A stretch of DNA of 39,101 bases from Hymenobacter terrestris (GCF_013377905.1 NZ_JABKAV010000031.1:1-39101); one strand, 5' to 3'. Positions 24,300 through 33,370 are shown, numbered from the stretch's first letter. Numbers and translations: made by a program. Notes: a model not told the origin generated them from the sequence alone.

Positions 24300-25115
24300 T
24301 TAAGGAAGAACCTGCAGCCGGACTACCCGCGTGTCTACGTCGCCTTTGTCGAAGAAATCCTGCTCGAAAAGGATGGTGCGGTTGTCGAGCCAGCGCGGTT
24401 GGGTGCAGCCCCACTCGGTTTGCCGTTCCCAAAGCAAGCGCGGGGCGGCTTCATCGAGGCTCCAGAGCTGCAGGCCGCTGGGCTCGAAACGGGCCAGCAC
24501 ATCGGAGTTGCCGCACACGAAATGACGGCCATCGGGGGCAATAACGGGCGCGGCCATCAGCTGCGTGCGGCGACCGGTGCGCTGATCGACGAGCATAAAG
24601 TAGCCGCCTTCGTAAAGATGCACCGACAGCAGCCACTGCCGGATTTCGGGCAGATCCGCCACATACTCATAGGCAATATGGCTCTCGTCATCGACGGGCT
24701 TGTTGGCCAGCCGTAGCTCGGGGGCTTTACCGGGTCGCAGGTGCAGGGTGCGGCCAGCGCGCACTACGCGTGGACCGACCTTAGCCAGTCGCCGCCGCTC
24801 TTCGGCCGTGAAATCCAGAAAAGAGTCCTCTTCTTCCTCAGATGATACTGGCTTAGTTACCACCCAGGCCGGGCTGCTCAGCTGCTCATATACCGGGCGG
24901 GCAGCAGGGTAAATGCGCAAAACTCGCCCCGACATCTGCACCAGTGTATCGAGCCGCTCGAGCCGATAGATACGGGGTGGCGTAGGGGCCGGGGCCAGCT
25001 GTGCCAGCACCGGAACATTCGGACGGGCTTTCTCCGCCGGCTGCATCCGCAACGAACAGGCCGGCAACGCCAGTGCCAGGGGCAGGGCAGCGGCGGCGGT
25101 ACGAAACCGGAACAT
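24300..25115 (-). CDS. Lipoprotein of unknown function
   Basis: 271 aa from ATG 25113-25115; the upstream open frame (to 25325) has no signal sequence character. MFRFRTAAAALPLALALPAC is a lipoprotein signal with lipobox LPAC. The mature part has an acidic patch (SSEEEEDSFLDFTAEERRRL) and a C-terminal beta-rich region that reads like propeller or PD40 strands (VIAPDGRHFVCGNSDVLARF, QPRWLDNRTILFEQDFFD). No catalytic motif is evident. A CAAAGGTA at 25275-25282 would give a 150-base leader. The family is not recognised. Confidence 0.75.
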   Translation of the reverse strand: MFRFRTAAAALPLALALPACSLRMQPAEKARPNVPVLAQLAPAPTPPRIYRLERLDTLVQMSGRVLRIYPAARPVYEQLSSPAWVVTKPVSSEEEEDSFLDFTAEERRRLAKVGPRVVRAGRTLHLRPGKAPELRLANKPVDDESHIAYEYVADLPEIRQWLLSVHLYEGGYFMLVDQRTGRRTQLMAAPVIAPDGRHFVCGNSDVLARFEPSGLQLWSLDEAAPRLLWERQTEWGCTQPRWLDNRTILFEQDFFDKGDVDTRVVRLQVLP

Positions 25116-25479
25116 GACGGGCAGGGTCGAGGTGATTCGGAAGACGCGGCGCTGTCGGGCGGACAGGAAGCGGAGGGACAGGAACAAGCTACTAAAGTGC
25201 CTAAAAGCCGGCGGCGCGGGGCGGGAGCCTCGCAGACAAAACTGAATTTCACCAGCCAGGCAGAATTCGTTCTGCAAAGGTACCAAAACCACCCGCTCGT
25301 TATGCATGGTACAGCCGGAAATCATGCGGATAACCCCAACATTTTCAATGCCTGCCTAGCCTAATCTGTTCCATTAGGCAAACAGCCGGACCGGGCAGGC
25401 AACTTAGCTATACACAACGCTGGTTACGTTCTGGCAACTACGCCGCAACCTAGGTTGCATAAGGCCATACGCGCAGATT

Positions 25480-27231
25480 TCAGGAGTTGGATGGGAGCTG
25501 AAAATCCTGCTTGAGCCACTGCCGAAAACTTGCCTGCTGCTCGGGCGTGGCTGTGGTCAGTTTTTCTACCGTAAACTTTTGCCAGAAACGGTGTCCCGCG
25601 TTGGCTTGCACTTCTACCGTCAGCAGCCGGTGCTGGCGGAACACGGTCAGCTCGTGGCGGTCGGCGCCGTCGGCGAGCAGGGTTTGCAGGTTCTGGGCCA
25701 CGCGGCGGCCATTTACGGCTACTATTTCGTCGTCCACGGTCAGGGCCAGGGCGGCGGGCGCATCGGGCAGAATGTTGGTTACCTCGGTGCGGCCCTCGCG
25801 CAGCACGGCCTGGAAGCCGTAAGTGCCCTCGGCAGCCGAAACGTTTTCCTCCGTCAGCAGCCGGCAGCCCACAAAGCCCAGCACCCGGTTCAGCGGCTCT
25901 TCGAGCGGGGCCGTGCCATAGATGAACTTGTCGAAATAAGCCTGCATACTGCGCCCGGCAACCTCAGTTACCACCCGCTGGTAGTCTTCCTCGGTGTAGC
26001 CCGTGCCGGTCTGCCCAAACTCGGTCCAGAGCTGGCGCATCACGTCGTCGAGGCTTTTCTGGTGGCCCGAAAGCTGACGTAGGGTTAAATCGAGAAGCAA
26101 AGCCGCCAACGCGCCTTTGTGGTACACCGACACCTTGCGGTCGGGCACACCGGGCTTGTAGCCGTCGAGCCAGAGGTCCATGCTGGCATCGGCCACCGAG
26201 AGGTGGTAGCGGCCGTAGTCGTCGTAGTGCTTGCGCAACACCCCGTTCAGTTCTTGGAAATACTGCGCGGCCGAAAACACGCCGGCGCGGGCCAGCAGGT
26301 AGTCGCCATAGTACGTAGTGAGGCCCTCGGCCACGAAACAAGTGCGGAAGTAGTTTTCGCGGCTGAAATCGTAGGGCTGCAGCTCAATGGGCCGGATGCT
26401 CTTAATGTTCCAGACGTGGAACAGCTCGTGGCTGCTCACGCCCAACAGCTCCTTGTACAGCCCGTCGCTCATCAGCAGCTCGCCCGGCCCGAGCGTAATT
26501 ACCGTCGAATTCAGATGCTCGACGCCGTGGTAGTGGGGGTAGGGCAGAATCTCGTTCAGGAAATGGAAATCCTGGGCCGGAAAGCCGCCGAACAGCTGCA
26601 GCTGCTCCTCGCTGAAGGCCCTGAAGTCGCGTACCAGCCGCGCCCAGTCAACCGGGCACTCGCCCTGAATCCAGATATAGAACGGGATACCCTGCACCTC
26701 ATAGTTACGGTACTGTAGCGTGGGACTGGCAATCAGGGGAGAATCGGCGAGGTGGTCAAAGCTCTGGGCTTCGAGGAGCCGGGGGCCGCGCTGGGGAAGT
26801 CCGCAGGCAATCTGCCAGTCGTCGGGGATGTCGAGCAGTAGCTGGCAGGTTTCGTTCTGCCGGCCTTCTATGTACATAAAGGCCTGCACGGGGTTCAGGT
26901 ACAGCTGACTCTCATCGAGCCAGGAGCCGCCGGCATCCATCTGGTGGGCGTAGAAGTTGTAGCGCACCCGCACCATCCGGCCCGCCGCGCCGCTCAGCCG
27001 CCACCGGTCCTTGGTGATTTTGCGGGCCTCCAGCGCCTCCCCCGACGCGGCATCTTCCAGCACCACATGCTGCAGCTTCTGGGCAAAGTTCTGCAGTTCG
27101 TAGCGCCCCGGCCGCCACGCTGGCAGCTGTAGCTCCAGTGGCTCAGTGGCCTCGGCGGGCACCTCAAACGTCATCTGAACCTGGAGGTAAGCGGTAAGCG
27201 GATTATCGAAAGAAACGTGGTAGTGCAGCAT
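25480..27231 (-). CDS. M61-family metallopeptidase (glycyl aminopeptidase-like) with PDZ domain
   Basis: 583 aa. The N-terminal beta domain (LQLPAWRPGRYELQNFAQ) and the catalytic HELFH (H268, E269, H272) with downstream E302 in FVAEGLTTYYGDYL form the zinc site of the M61 family; GVEHLNSTVI just upstream is also characteristic. A PDZ domain follows at about 470-560 (VLREGRTEVTNILPDAPA, LTVDDEIVAVNGRRV). No signal peptide is visible, so it is probably cytoplasmic. M61 enzymes remove N-terminal glycine or alanine; the true substrate is unknown. It is a single gene on the minus strand. Confidence 0.93.
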   Translation of the reverse strand: MLHYHVSFDNPLTAYLQVQMTFEVPAEATEPLELQLPAWRPGRYELQNFAQKLQHVVLEDAASGEALEARKITKDRWRLSGAAGRMVRVRYNFYAHQMDAGGSWLDESQLYLNPVQAFMYIEGRQNETCQLLLDIPDDWQIACGLPQRGPRLLEAQSFDHLADSPLIASPTLQYRNYEVQGIPFYIWIQGECPVDWARLVRDFRAFSEEQLQLFGGFPAQDFHFLNEILPYPHYHGVEHLNSTVITLGPGELLMSDGLYKELLGVSSHELFHVWNIKSIRPIELQPYDFSRENYFRTCFVAEGLTTYYGDYLLARAGVFSAAQYFQELNGVLRKHYDDYGRYHLSVADASMDLWLDGYKPGVPDRKVSVYHKGALAALLLDLTLRQLSGHQKSLDDVMRQLWTEFGQTGTGYTEEDYQRVVTEVAGRSMQAYFDKFIYGTAPLEEPLNRVLGFVGCRLLTEENVSAAEGTYGFQAVLREGRTEVTNILPDAPAALALTVDDEIVAVNGRRVAQNLQTLLADGADRHELTVFRQHRLLTVEVQANAGHRFWQKFTVEKLTTATPEQQASFRQWLKQDFQLPSNS

Positions 27232-27332
27232 AAAGGAGGATTTGGAAAGGCTAAACGAAGGTAGGGGCTGGTTGTTCGGGGGACGAGTTGGATACTATAG
27301 AATATCATACTTCGACTCCGGCTTGTGCCTGC

Positions 27333-27344
27333 GCTCAGCATGAC
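27333..27344. repeat. Solo half-site of the palindromic repeat family
   Basis: GCTCAGCATGAC equals the right-arm end of R1 and R4, but no matching left arm is present. It is probably a decayed copy in the spacer between the M61 gene and rpmH. A chance match cannot be excluded. Confidence 0.4.
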
Positions 27345-27436
27345 ATTCACTTGCAGTAACCGGCTGTTCTCTGCAACCCATTTGCCGTTCTCTGATAAAT
27401 CTGACCAGCAACCCGCACCAAAACTTGCCCGGCAAC

Positions 27437-27467
27437 TTGTCTTTTTAAAATCAGTGCGCTACCTTTG
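27437..27467 (+). promoter_or_regulatory. Promoter of rpmH-rnpA
   Basis: TTG (27437-27439), 20 bases, then TACCTTTG (27460-27467), a good Bacteroidota promoter. The rpmH start codon is 36 bases further on. Confidence 0.7.
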
Positions 27468-27503
27468 CCCGCCCTAGTTGTAACTGAGTCAATCACCAAT
27501 ACC

Positions 27504-27662
27504 ATGAAACGTACTTTTCAGCCCTCGCAGCGCAAGCGCCGCAACAAGCACGGGTTTCGCTCGCGCATGGAAACCGTTAACGGCCGCAATGTAATTGCTC
27601 GCCGCCGGGCCAAAGGCCGCAAGCGCCTGACCGTATCTGACGAAGGCCGTCATAAGCGGTAA
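27504..27662 (+). CDS. rpmH: 50S ribosomal protein L34
   Basis: 52 aa. [20 protein letters not shown] and the basic [14 protein letters not shown] are the L34 signature; L34 is a small rRNA-binding protein of the large subunit. ATG 27504 is unambiguous; the frame extends upstream but the extra residues do not belong to the family. It is directly followed by rnpA, 55 bases downstream, the near-universal rpmH-rnpA order. Confidence 0.98.
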   Translation: MKRTFQPSQRKRRNKHGFRSRMETVNGRNVIARRRAKGRKRLTVSDEGRHKR

Positions 27663-27717
27663 GCTGCGCCTACGGGCCACTACGCCGCTGTTTCCGTTGC
27701 TGAATCATCTCGTTTCA

Positions 27718-28134
27718 ATGCCGGATTCGCGCTCTTATTCGTTTCCGAAAGAAGAACATCTGTGCCGAAAAAAGCTCATTGAAGAGCTTTTCGGCCGGGG
27801 TTCTTCTTTTGGTTTATACCCCCTGCGGCTGGTGTGGCTGGCCGCGCCCGAACCCACTACGGCCCCGCCGCAGGTGCTGGTGAGCGTGAGCAAGCGCAAC
27901 TTCAAACGGGCCGTCGACCGCAATTATCTCAAGCGGCTGATGCGTGAGGCCTGGCGCCTCAATAAATACCGGCTCGTGGAAGCCGAAGGCGGGCACCGGG
28001 TGGCTCAACTAGCCATTATTTACACTGGCAAGGAAATAAAGCCCTTGACGCTGCTCGAAAAAAAGCTAAATTCAGGGCTGGAGCGTTTACTGACAGATGC
28101 CGGTGCAACCCCCGGTGTCGGCAGCGGTTCCTAA
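27718..28134 (+). CDS. rnpA: Ribonuclease P protein component
   Basis: 138 aa from ATG 27718 (MPDSRSYSFPKEEHLCRKKL); a TTG at 27697 would add seven residues. RnpA binds the catalytic RNA that matures tRNA 5' ends. The RNR motif KRNFKRAVDRNYLKRLMREA is intact. The N-terminal FPKEEHLCRKKLIEELFGRG matches the family's lead-in. The C-terminal 15 residues are low-complexity. It lies between rpmH and an S41 protease. The yidD and yidC genes that often follow rnpA are absent here. Confidence 0.95.
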   Translation: MPDSRSYSFPKEEHLCRKKLIEELFGRGSSFGLYPLRLVWLAAPEPTTAPPQVLVSVSKRNFKRAVDRNYLKRLMREAWRLNKYRLVEAEGGHRVAQLAIIYTGKEIKPLTLLEKKLNSGLERLLTDAGATPGVGSGS

Positions 28135-28209
28135 TGTAACCGACGCGCAACGGGCCAACCGGAACAATCCGGCAGTGCCGCATCGTTGTGTTGTTATTCA
28201 GCCCCTTCT

Positions 28210-29928
28210 ATGCGCAAAAAGTCTATTCTGGCGGCCACTTTTCTGGGTGGAGCCGCCCTGCTCGTATCCTTCCGGCCAGCCGATAACGAGCGATATTTCG
28301 AAATTGCCAAGAACCTCGATATTTTCGCCACCCTGTTTAAGGAGGTGAATACCTACTATGTGGACGAGGTGCCGCCGGCCAAGCTGGTGAAAACGGGCAT
28401 CGACGCTATGCTCAAGTCGCTAGACCCCTACACCAATTACATCGCCGAGGACGATATCGAGGACTTCCGCACCATGACGACCGGACAGTACGGCGGCATT
28501 GGGGCGGTGGTAAGCAAGCGCAACGGCAAAACCGTGGTACAGGCTGCCTACGAAGGTTATCCGGCTCAGAAAGCCGGCCTGCTGCCTGGCGACGAAATTC
28601 TGAATATCAACGGGGTAGTAGTCGAGAAGAAGTCGAACGCCGATGTGAGCAAGCTGCTGAAAGGCCAGGCCAACTCGGTGGTGAAGCTGCTCGTGACCCG
28701 CTTCGGCCAGGAGGCACCGGTGGAAATCAACATCACCCGCGACAAAATTCAGGTCGATAACGTGCCTTACTACGGTATGCTGACGCCCGAAATCGGCTAC
28801 TTCCAGCTCAGCGGCTTTACCGTGGATGCGGGCAAGGAAGTGCGGCTGGCCGTTACCAAGCTCAAGGAGCAGGGCGCTAAAAAGCTGATTTTCGACATTC
28901 GCGACAACCCGGGTGGCCTGCTCAATGAAGCCGTGAATATCTCCAACCTGTTTGTGGACAAGGGCCGCGACATTGTGAGCACCAAGGGCAAAGTAGCCGA
29001 CTGGAACAAGACCTACAAGGCCCTTGATACACCCTTGGATACCCAAATTCCGATAGTGATTATCACGAGCAACCGCTCGGCTTCGGCCTCGGAAATCGTT
29101 TCGGGTGTGCTGCAGGATTACGACCGGGCCGTGCTGGTGGGGGAGCGTACGTTTGGCAAAGGACTGGTGCAGGCTACCCGGCCGCTGAGCTACAACTCGC
29201 AGCTGAAGGTAACGACCGCCAAGTACTACATTCCGAGCGGGCGCTGCATTCAGGAAATCGACTACACCCACCGCGCCGACGACGGCACGCTGGGCAAAGT
29301 ACCCGATTCGTTGCGTACGGCCTTTAAAACCCAGGCCGGCCGCGCCGTGTACGACGGAGGCGGCGTGGCCCCCGACGTGGCGGTGCAGGAGCGCGAAATT
29401 GCCGACATTACGCGGGTACTGCTCCAGAAAAGCTACCTCTTCGACTATGCTACCCGCTACCGCGCCCAGCACCCGAGCATTACGGCGGCCCGGCAGTTCA
29501 AGCTTACCGATGCCGATTACCAACAGTTCGTCGACTACCTAAAGGGCAAGGACGTCAGCTACGAAACCGAAACGGAAAAGGCCCTCACCAGCCTTACCAA
29601 GAGGCTTAAGGCCGAAAAGCATTACGACGACGTGAAAACGGAGCTGGAAGCCACGCGCCGCAAAGTCACGACCAACAAGGCCAACGACCTAACGCGCTTC
29701 AAGCCGGAAATCCGGGAGCTGCTGGAGCAGGAAATCGTGTCGCGTTACTACTTTCAGAAGGGCAGCATCGAGGCCACCTTCGACGACGACCCTAACATTC
29801 TGACGGCCCTGAGCGTGCTCAACGACCAGCCTCGTTACGCCGCCCTGCTGCGCACCGGCACCGAAGAAGCCAAAACCCGCCCCGAAGCCAAGCGCAACGT
29901 GAGTGGGAATGGAAGCGGGGGGCGGTAA
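28210..29928 (+). CDS. S41-family C-terminal processing peptidase
   Basis: 572 aa. ATG 28210 opens a signal-anchor-like N-terminus (MRKKSILAATFLGGAALLVS). Next come the N-terminal helical domain (YYVDEVPPAKLVKTGIDAML, SLDPYTNYI), a PDZ domain at about 95-175 (GYPAQKAGLLPGDEILNING) and the protease core. The catalytic pair is S292 (NRSASASEIVSG) and K317 (GERTFGKGLVQ), the same 25-residue spacing as S430/K455 of E. coli Prc. The C-terminal 200 residues are helical and Lys/Asp-rich. It acts in the periplasm on C-termini of exported proteins. It is probably read through from rnpA, 75 bases upstream, and ends at a terminator. Confidence 0.95.
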   Translation: MRKKSILAATFLGGAALLVSFRPADNERYFEIAKNLDIFATLFKEVNTYYVDEVPPAKLVKTGIDAMLKSLDPYTNYIAEDDIEDFRTMTTGQYGGIGAVVSKRNGKTVVQAAYEGYPAQKAGLLPGDEILNINGVVVEKKSNADVSKLLKGQANSVVKLLVTRFGQEAPVEINITRDKIQVDNVPYYGMLTPEIGYFQLSGFTVDAGKEVRLAVTKLKEQGAKKLIFDIRDNPGGLLNEAVNISNLFVDKGRDIVSTKGKVADWNKTYKALDTPLDTQIPIVIITSNRSASASEIVSGVLQDYDRAVLVGERTFGKGLVQATRPLSYNSQLKVTTAKYYIPSGRCIQEIDYTHRADDGTLGKVPDSLRTAFKTQAGRAVYDGGGVAPDVAVQEREIADITRVLLQKSYLFDYATRYRAQHPSITAARQFKLTDADYQQFVDYLKGKDVSYETETEKALTSLTKRLKAEKHYDDVKTELEATRRKVTTNKANDLTRFKPEIRELLEQEIVSRYYFQKGSIEATFDDDPNILTALSVLNDQPRYAALLRTGTEEAKTRPEAKRNVSGNGSGGR

Positions 29929-29974
29929 GCTCACATAACGTCCTTTTGACTTTCTAAACAGTTTCTAATTACCC

Positions 29975-30007
29975 AAAAAAGCAGCCGCAAGTCGCGGCTG
30001 CTTTTTT
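29975..30007 (+). terminator. Rho-independent terminator after the S41 protease
   Basis: AAAAAAGCAGCCGC (29975-29988) with GCGGCTGCTTTTTT (29994-30007), 14-bp stem and 5-base loop. With A- and T-runs on either side it can serve both strands, including the convergent DUF1223 gene. Confidence 0.92.
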
Positions 30008-30040
30008 AATTGATCGGTTTGACTGCTCGCAGGATTTCCT

Positions 30041-30844
30041 TTATTGTCGAACAGTAACTCCCGCTCCCAACGGCAGTGCCGCTACGCCCACGATGCGGTG
30101 GGAGGCCTTTTCCTGCACCAATACTACGGCCCGCAGGTTCTGCGTTTTCCAGCTGGAGTTGAGCTGCAACGGCGCAGTAGTGGTAAACGTGAAGTCGGCG
30201 GCCGGGGAGCCCAAGGGGCGCAGGAACCGGACCACAGCAGCGTGGTGCAGCAGCCGGCCCGCGTTTTCGCCCCGGCCCACTTGGCTGGAAAGACCGGTTT
30301 CGGTGAGAGCTAGTAGCACCTCGGTAGCAGCGGTGCCGGCGGGCAGGCTACTGACGCTGACGGCGAGCGTGCCAGCGGCAGGACGGCTGAGCGCCACGGT
30401 GGCACGCGGGGCCCGGGCGGCGCGGGCAATGGCTTCTACTAGCCTGGCGCGCTGGCTGCCCACGAACTCGTAACGGCCGTTTACCACGGCCTGAGGCGTG
30501 TAGGAGCCGGTGCCGAAATCCGCGGCGTAGTCGCGCTGGCGGCTAGTGAATTGCGCCGAAGAAAACGAATCCTTCCAGCCCAACCGGTTCCAGTAGTCCA
30601 CGTGCTCGCCCAGGGCAATAACCTCCACACCGGGCACCGATTGGGCTATTTCCAGCTCCCGCAGCGCCGCATCAGCGGCCGGGCAGCTGGAGCAGCCCTC
30701 CGACGTAAACAGCTCCACGACTACTGGCACCCGGATTGTGGTATAGGCAGTGGCCAGCAGTCCGGGAGCGGGGTGGGAGCCTATGAGCAGCGCGGCGGTG
30801 GCCAGCGGGAGCACGGGAGTTAGTAAAAGCAACGCGCGTTTCAT
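30041..30844 (-). CDS. DUF1223 thioredoxin-like exported protein
   Basis: 267 aa from ATG 30842-30844. The signal peptide MKRALLLLTPVLPLATAALL is followed by VPVVVELFTSEGCSSCPAAD, where the CSSC pair lies in a thioredoxin-like fold typical of DUF1223. ALGEHVDYWNRLGWKDSFSS, QFTSRQRDYA and YTPQAVVNGRYEFVG are the other conserved blocks. The family is predicted to be periplasmic; no enzymatic activity is established to my knowledge. It is a single gene, convergent with the S41 protease and upstream of the nitrilase stop on the same strand (gap about 140 bases). Confidence 0.9.
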   Translation of the reverse strand: MKRALLLLTPVLPLATAALLIGSHPAPGLLATAYTTIRVPVVVELFTSEGCSSCPAADAALRELEIAQSVPGVEVIALGEHVDYWNRLGWKDSFSSAQFTSRQRDYAADFGTGSYTPQAVVNGRYEFVGSQRARLVEAIARAARAPRATVALSRPAAGTLAVSVSSLPAGTAATEVLLALTETGLSSQVGRGENAGRLLHHAAVVRFLRPLGSPAADFTFTTTAPLQLNSSWKTQNLRAVVLVQEKASHRIVGVAALPLGAGVTVRQ

Positions 30845-30985
30845 AAGCGAGGAAAATGGGGAAATAACCCGCCGCATAGGTGCCAAGGTGCCCGGCGGCT
30901 TGGTGAGGATTCGGGCATACCTCCAACCAACGCCGGCCGACAAGGAGTGGTTCTTGGGCCAACGCCGGCCCGCTTCAGCAGGCCT

Positions 30986-31897
30986 CTAAAGCGGCCCGAA
31001 CACGTCGGGGCGGGCGTAATGGCCGGTTACGTCGAGGGCCATTTGCTCCTCTCGAATGCGGGTCAGGTCAATTTCGGCGGTCAGGATGATTTCCTCATCG
31101 AAGACGGGTCCGGCCAGGATGGTGCCATCGGGGCCGATGATGGCGCTGCCGCCGCGCAGTAGCAGGGCATTGGGGTCGGCTTGTAATTCCAGCAGGGGCT
31201 CTAGCTCGGCCGGCAGGTCGCGCACTGCCATCAGGGCCCCGGCGGCTATTACGAAGCAGCGGCCTTCGAAGGCGTAGTGGCGGCTGGCTACCAGGTTCAT
31301 TTCCTTGACGTGGGGCCACGCGGCTATATGTACGTCCTCACCCGATTCGTGCAGGCGTTGGCGGGCCGGCGGCATCCAGTGTTCCCAGCAAATCAGCCCG
31401 CCCATGCGGCCCAGCGGCGTGGCAGTGGCTTGCAGACTTTGCCCGTCGCCCTGGCCCCAGATGAGGCGTTCGGTATAGGTGGGCATCAGCTTGCGGTGCA
31501 TATGCAGCAAAGTCCCGTCGTCGCCGAATAGCAGCATGGTGTTGTAGAGCGTGCCCCGGCCCGGCCCGACTTCCACTCGCTCGTGCACGCTCATGTTCAG
31601 GACTACGCCGTGGGCGCGGGCCGCCGCCCCCAGGGCCTCGGTAACGGGGCCGGGCACTACCACACTGTTTTCGGCTAGGCGGCGGTACACCTGCTTCACG
31701 GCTGGCGAATCCCAACGGTTCACGTCGCGGCAGGAGTCGAGCCAGGCGGGGTAGCCGGGCAGCCAGGTTTCAGGAAACACCACCAGTTTCGCGCCCTGGG
31801 CAGCGGCCTGGGCAATCAGGGTTTCGGCTTTGGCCAGCGAGGCAGGCAGGTTGAGATAAATGGGGGCAGCCTGCACGGCCGCAACGGTGAAGCGCAT
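30986..31897 (-). CDS. Nitrilase (carbon-nitrogen hydrolase family)
   Basis: 303 aa from ATG 31895-31897. The Glu-Lys-Cys triad is present: E43 in VVFPETWLPGYP, K136 in HMHRKLMPTYTERLIW and C170 in GGLICWEHWMP. The CWEH-x-x-P motif points to true nitrilases, which convert organic nitriles to acids and ammonia, rather than to amidases or Nit/omega-amidases. No signal peptide, so cytoplasmic. The natural substrate is unknown. It is divergent from tsaB, with only 87 bases between start codons. CCAAGGTA at 31920-31927 is one base off a -7 box for this gene. Confidence 0.92.
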   Translation of the reverse strand: MRFTVAAVQAAPIYLNLPASLAKAETLIAQAAAQGAKLVVFPETWLPGYPAWLDSCRDVNRWDSPAVKQVYRRLAENSVVVPGPVTEALGAAARAHGVVLNMSVHERVEVGPGRGTLYNTMLLFGDDGTLLHMHRKLMPTYTERLIWGQGDGQSLQATATPLGRMGGLICWEHWMPPARQRLHESGEDVHIAAWPHVKEMNLVASRHYAFEGRCFVIAAGALMAVRDLPAELEPLLELQADPNALLLRGGSAIIGPDGTILAGPVFDEEIILTAEIDLTRIREEQMALDVTGHYARPDVFGPL

Positions 31898-31972
31898 AAT
31901 GGAACGGGTTAAAAGTAGCTCCAAGGTACGCGCCGGCGGGTGGGCCCGCCGCACCGCCAGCTTGCCGGGCCG

Positions 31973-31980
31973 TACCTTTG
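31973..31980 (+). promoter_or_regulatory. Candidate -7 box TACCTTTG for tsaB
   Basis: TACCTTTG ends four bases before ATG 31985. No TTTG at the usual spacing is seen. It would imply a leaderless or nearly leaderless mRNA. Confidence 0.45.
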
Positions 31981-31984
31981 CGCT

Positions 31985-32683
31985 ATGTCTTCGCTGCTGC
32001 TGTCTTTAGAAACCTCGTCACCCGTCTGCTCGGTGGCCGTTCACCATCTCGAAACCGGCCGGCTGCTGGGGCACTCCGAGCTACGGCTCGAAAAATCGCA
32101 CTCCTCGCACTTAAGCTTACTTATCAGCCAACTGCTGGAAAATACGCTTCACTCTTTGGCCGATGTGGCAGCGGTGGCCGTGTCCGACGGGCCCGGCTCC
32201 TACACCGGCCTGCGCATTGGGGCCGCCGCGGCCAAGGGGCTCTGCTACGCGCTCGATGTGCCGCTGCTGGCCGTGGGCACATTGCCCGCGCTGGCCCGGC
32301 AGGTAGCGGGCCGCACCGCCCGACCCGAGCAGTACCATTACTGCCCCATGATTGACGCCCGCCGCCTCGAAGTATACGCCGCCCTCTACCGGGCTGATGG
32401 TACTGAAGTGCTGCCCCCCGCGCCCCTGCTACTCGACGAAACCACGCTGGCCGAACAAATGACTGGCCAGCCGGTGTTATTCTTTGGCAGTGGGGCCGCC
32501 AAGTTCCAGCCGCTAGTAGCCGACCAGCCCCATGCTGTATTCCTGGCTGGTATAGAACCTTCGGCCGTGGCCGTAGGGGAGCTTGCCCGGGAGGCCTATC
32601 AGCGTCAGGAGTTCCGCGACGTCGCCTACTACGAGCCGTTTTACCTCAAGGAAGTGTACACAACAACACCAAAAGCGAAGTGA
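31985..32683 (+). CDS. tsaB: tRNA threonylcarbamoyladenosine biosynthesis protein TsaB
   Basis: 232 aa from ATG 31985. TsaB is the partner of TsaD in making t6A37 on ANN-decoding tRNAs. The actin-like ASKHA fold shows in LLLSLETSSPVCSVAV, the conserved HSSHLSLLISQLL and VSDGPGSYTGLRIGAAAAKG. Length matches the family (about 225-235). It is followed 72 bases later by the DUF2480 gene on the same strand, so the two may be cotranscribed. Confidence 0.95.
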   Translation: MSSLLLSLETSSPVCSVAVHHLETGRLLGHSELRLEKSHSSHLSLLISQLLENTLHSLADVAAVAVSDGPGSYTGLRIGAAAAKGLCYALDVPLLAVGTLPALARQVAGRTARPEQYHYCPMIDARRLEVYAALYRADGTEVLPPAPLLLDETTLAEQMTGQPVLFFGSGAAKFQPLVADQPHAVFLAGIEPSAVAVGELAREAYQRQEFRDVAYYEPFYLKEVYTTTPKAK

Positions 32684-32755
32684 AAAAAGAGCGGTGAGTG
32701 CAGTTTAAAAGCGTTGAGCATCACCTTTCTTATTTCTCCTTTCGCACCTCTACTT

Positions 32756-33274
32756 ATGGAAGAATTTATCAACCGGGTCGCGCAAAGCGCCCTCGTTACG
32801 CTCAACCTCGAAGAGTTCATCCACCCCGGCGAACGGGTGGTATACGACATCAAGGATAACCTGTTCCAAGGCCTGATGCTGCGCGAAAAGGACTTCCGCG
32901 CCTTTGTGAAGGACCACGACTGGAGCCAGTACGACGGCCAGAACGTGGCCGTTATCTGCTCGGCCGATGCCATTGTGCCCACCTGGGCCTACATGGTGCT
33001 GGCCGGCAAGCTGCAGGGTCACGCCCACCGCTACGTGTTCGGCGACCTGGCCGCGCTGGAGCAGGACTTGTTCCACGAGGCCATCCTCGCCATCGATGCC
33101 GAGCAATACCGCGACGCCAAGCTGGTTATAAAAGGCTGCGGCGAGAAGCCCGTGCCCACCTACGCCTACGTGGCCATTATGCAGAAACTGCTGTCTGTGG
33201 CCAGCAGCATCATGTACGGCGAGCCGTGCAGCACCGTTCCGCTCTATAAGCGCCCCAAAGTAGCCTCTGTTTAG
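32756..33274 (+). CDS. DUF2480 family protein
   Basis: 172 aa from ATG 32756 (MEEFINRVAQSALVTLNLEE). The characteristic blocks of DUF2480, a Bacteroidota-specific family, are present: LNLEEFIHPGERVVYDIKDN, LREKDFRAFVKDHDWSQYDG, VAVICSADAIVPTWAYM and VPLYKRPK at the C-terminus. It is soluble with no signal peptide. No function is known to me. It probably shares a transcript with tsaB and ends at an unusually long perfect hairpin. Confidence 0.92.
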   Translation: MEEFINRVAQSALVTLNLEEFIHPGERVVYDIKDNLFQGLMLREKDFRAFVKDHDWSQYDGQNVAVICSADAIVPTWAYMVLAGKLQGHAHRYVFGDLAALEQDLFHEAILAIDAEQYRDAKLVIKGCGEKPVPTYAYVAIMQKLLSVASSIMYGEPCSTVPLYKRPKVASV

Positions 33275-33312
33275 CTGCTGGCTGACGTTCTGCGGGGTTG
33301 TTTTTTCAAGCA

Positions 33313-33370
33313 TCACTTCCCACAAAAAGGTCCCGCAATGCAAATTGCGGGACCTTTTTGTGGGAAGTGA
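33313..33370. terminator. Long bidirectional terminator hairpin (27-bp stem)
   Basis: The left arm 33313-33339 (TCACTTCCCACAAAAAGGTC and on) and right arm 33344-33370 are perfect complements with a 4-base loop. The arms contain internal A5 and T5 runs around GGTCCCGCAAT/ATTGCGGGACC, so either strand ends in a stem plus T-run. It lies between the convergent DUF2480 and TraB/DUF5694-like genes. Confidence 0.88.

Noticed and set aside
28420..29523. A 367-aa minus-strand frame opposite the S41 protease gene
   Set aside because: Antisense shadow; composition biased to His, Val, Gly and Ala; the protease has intact catalytic residues.
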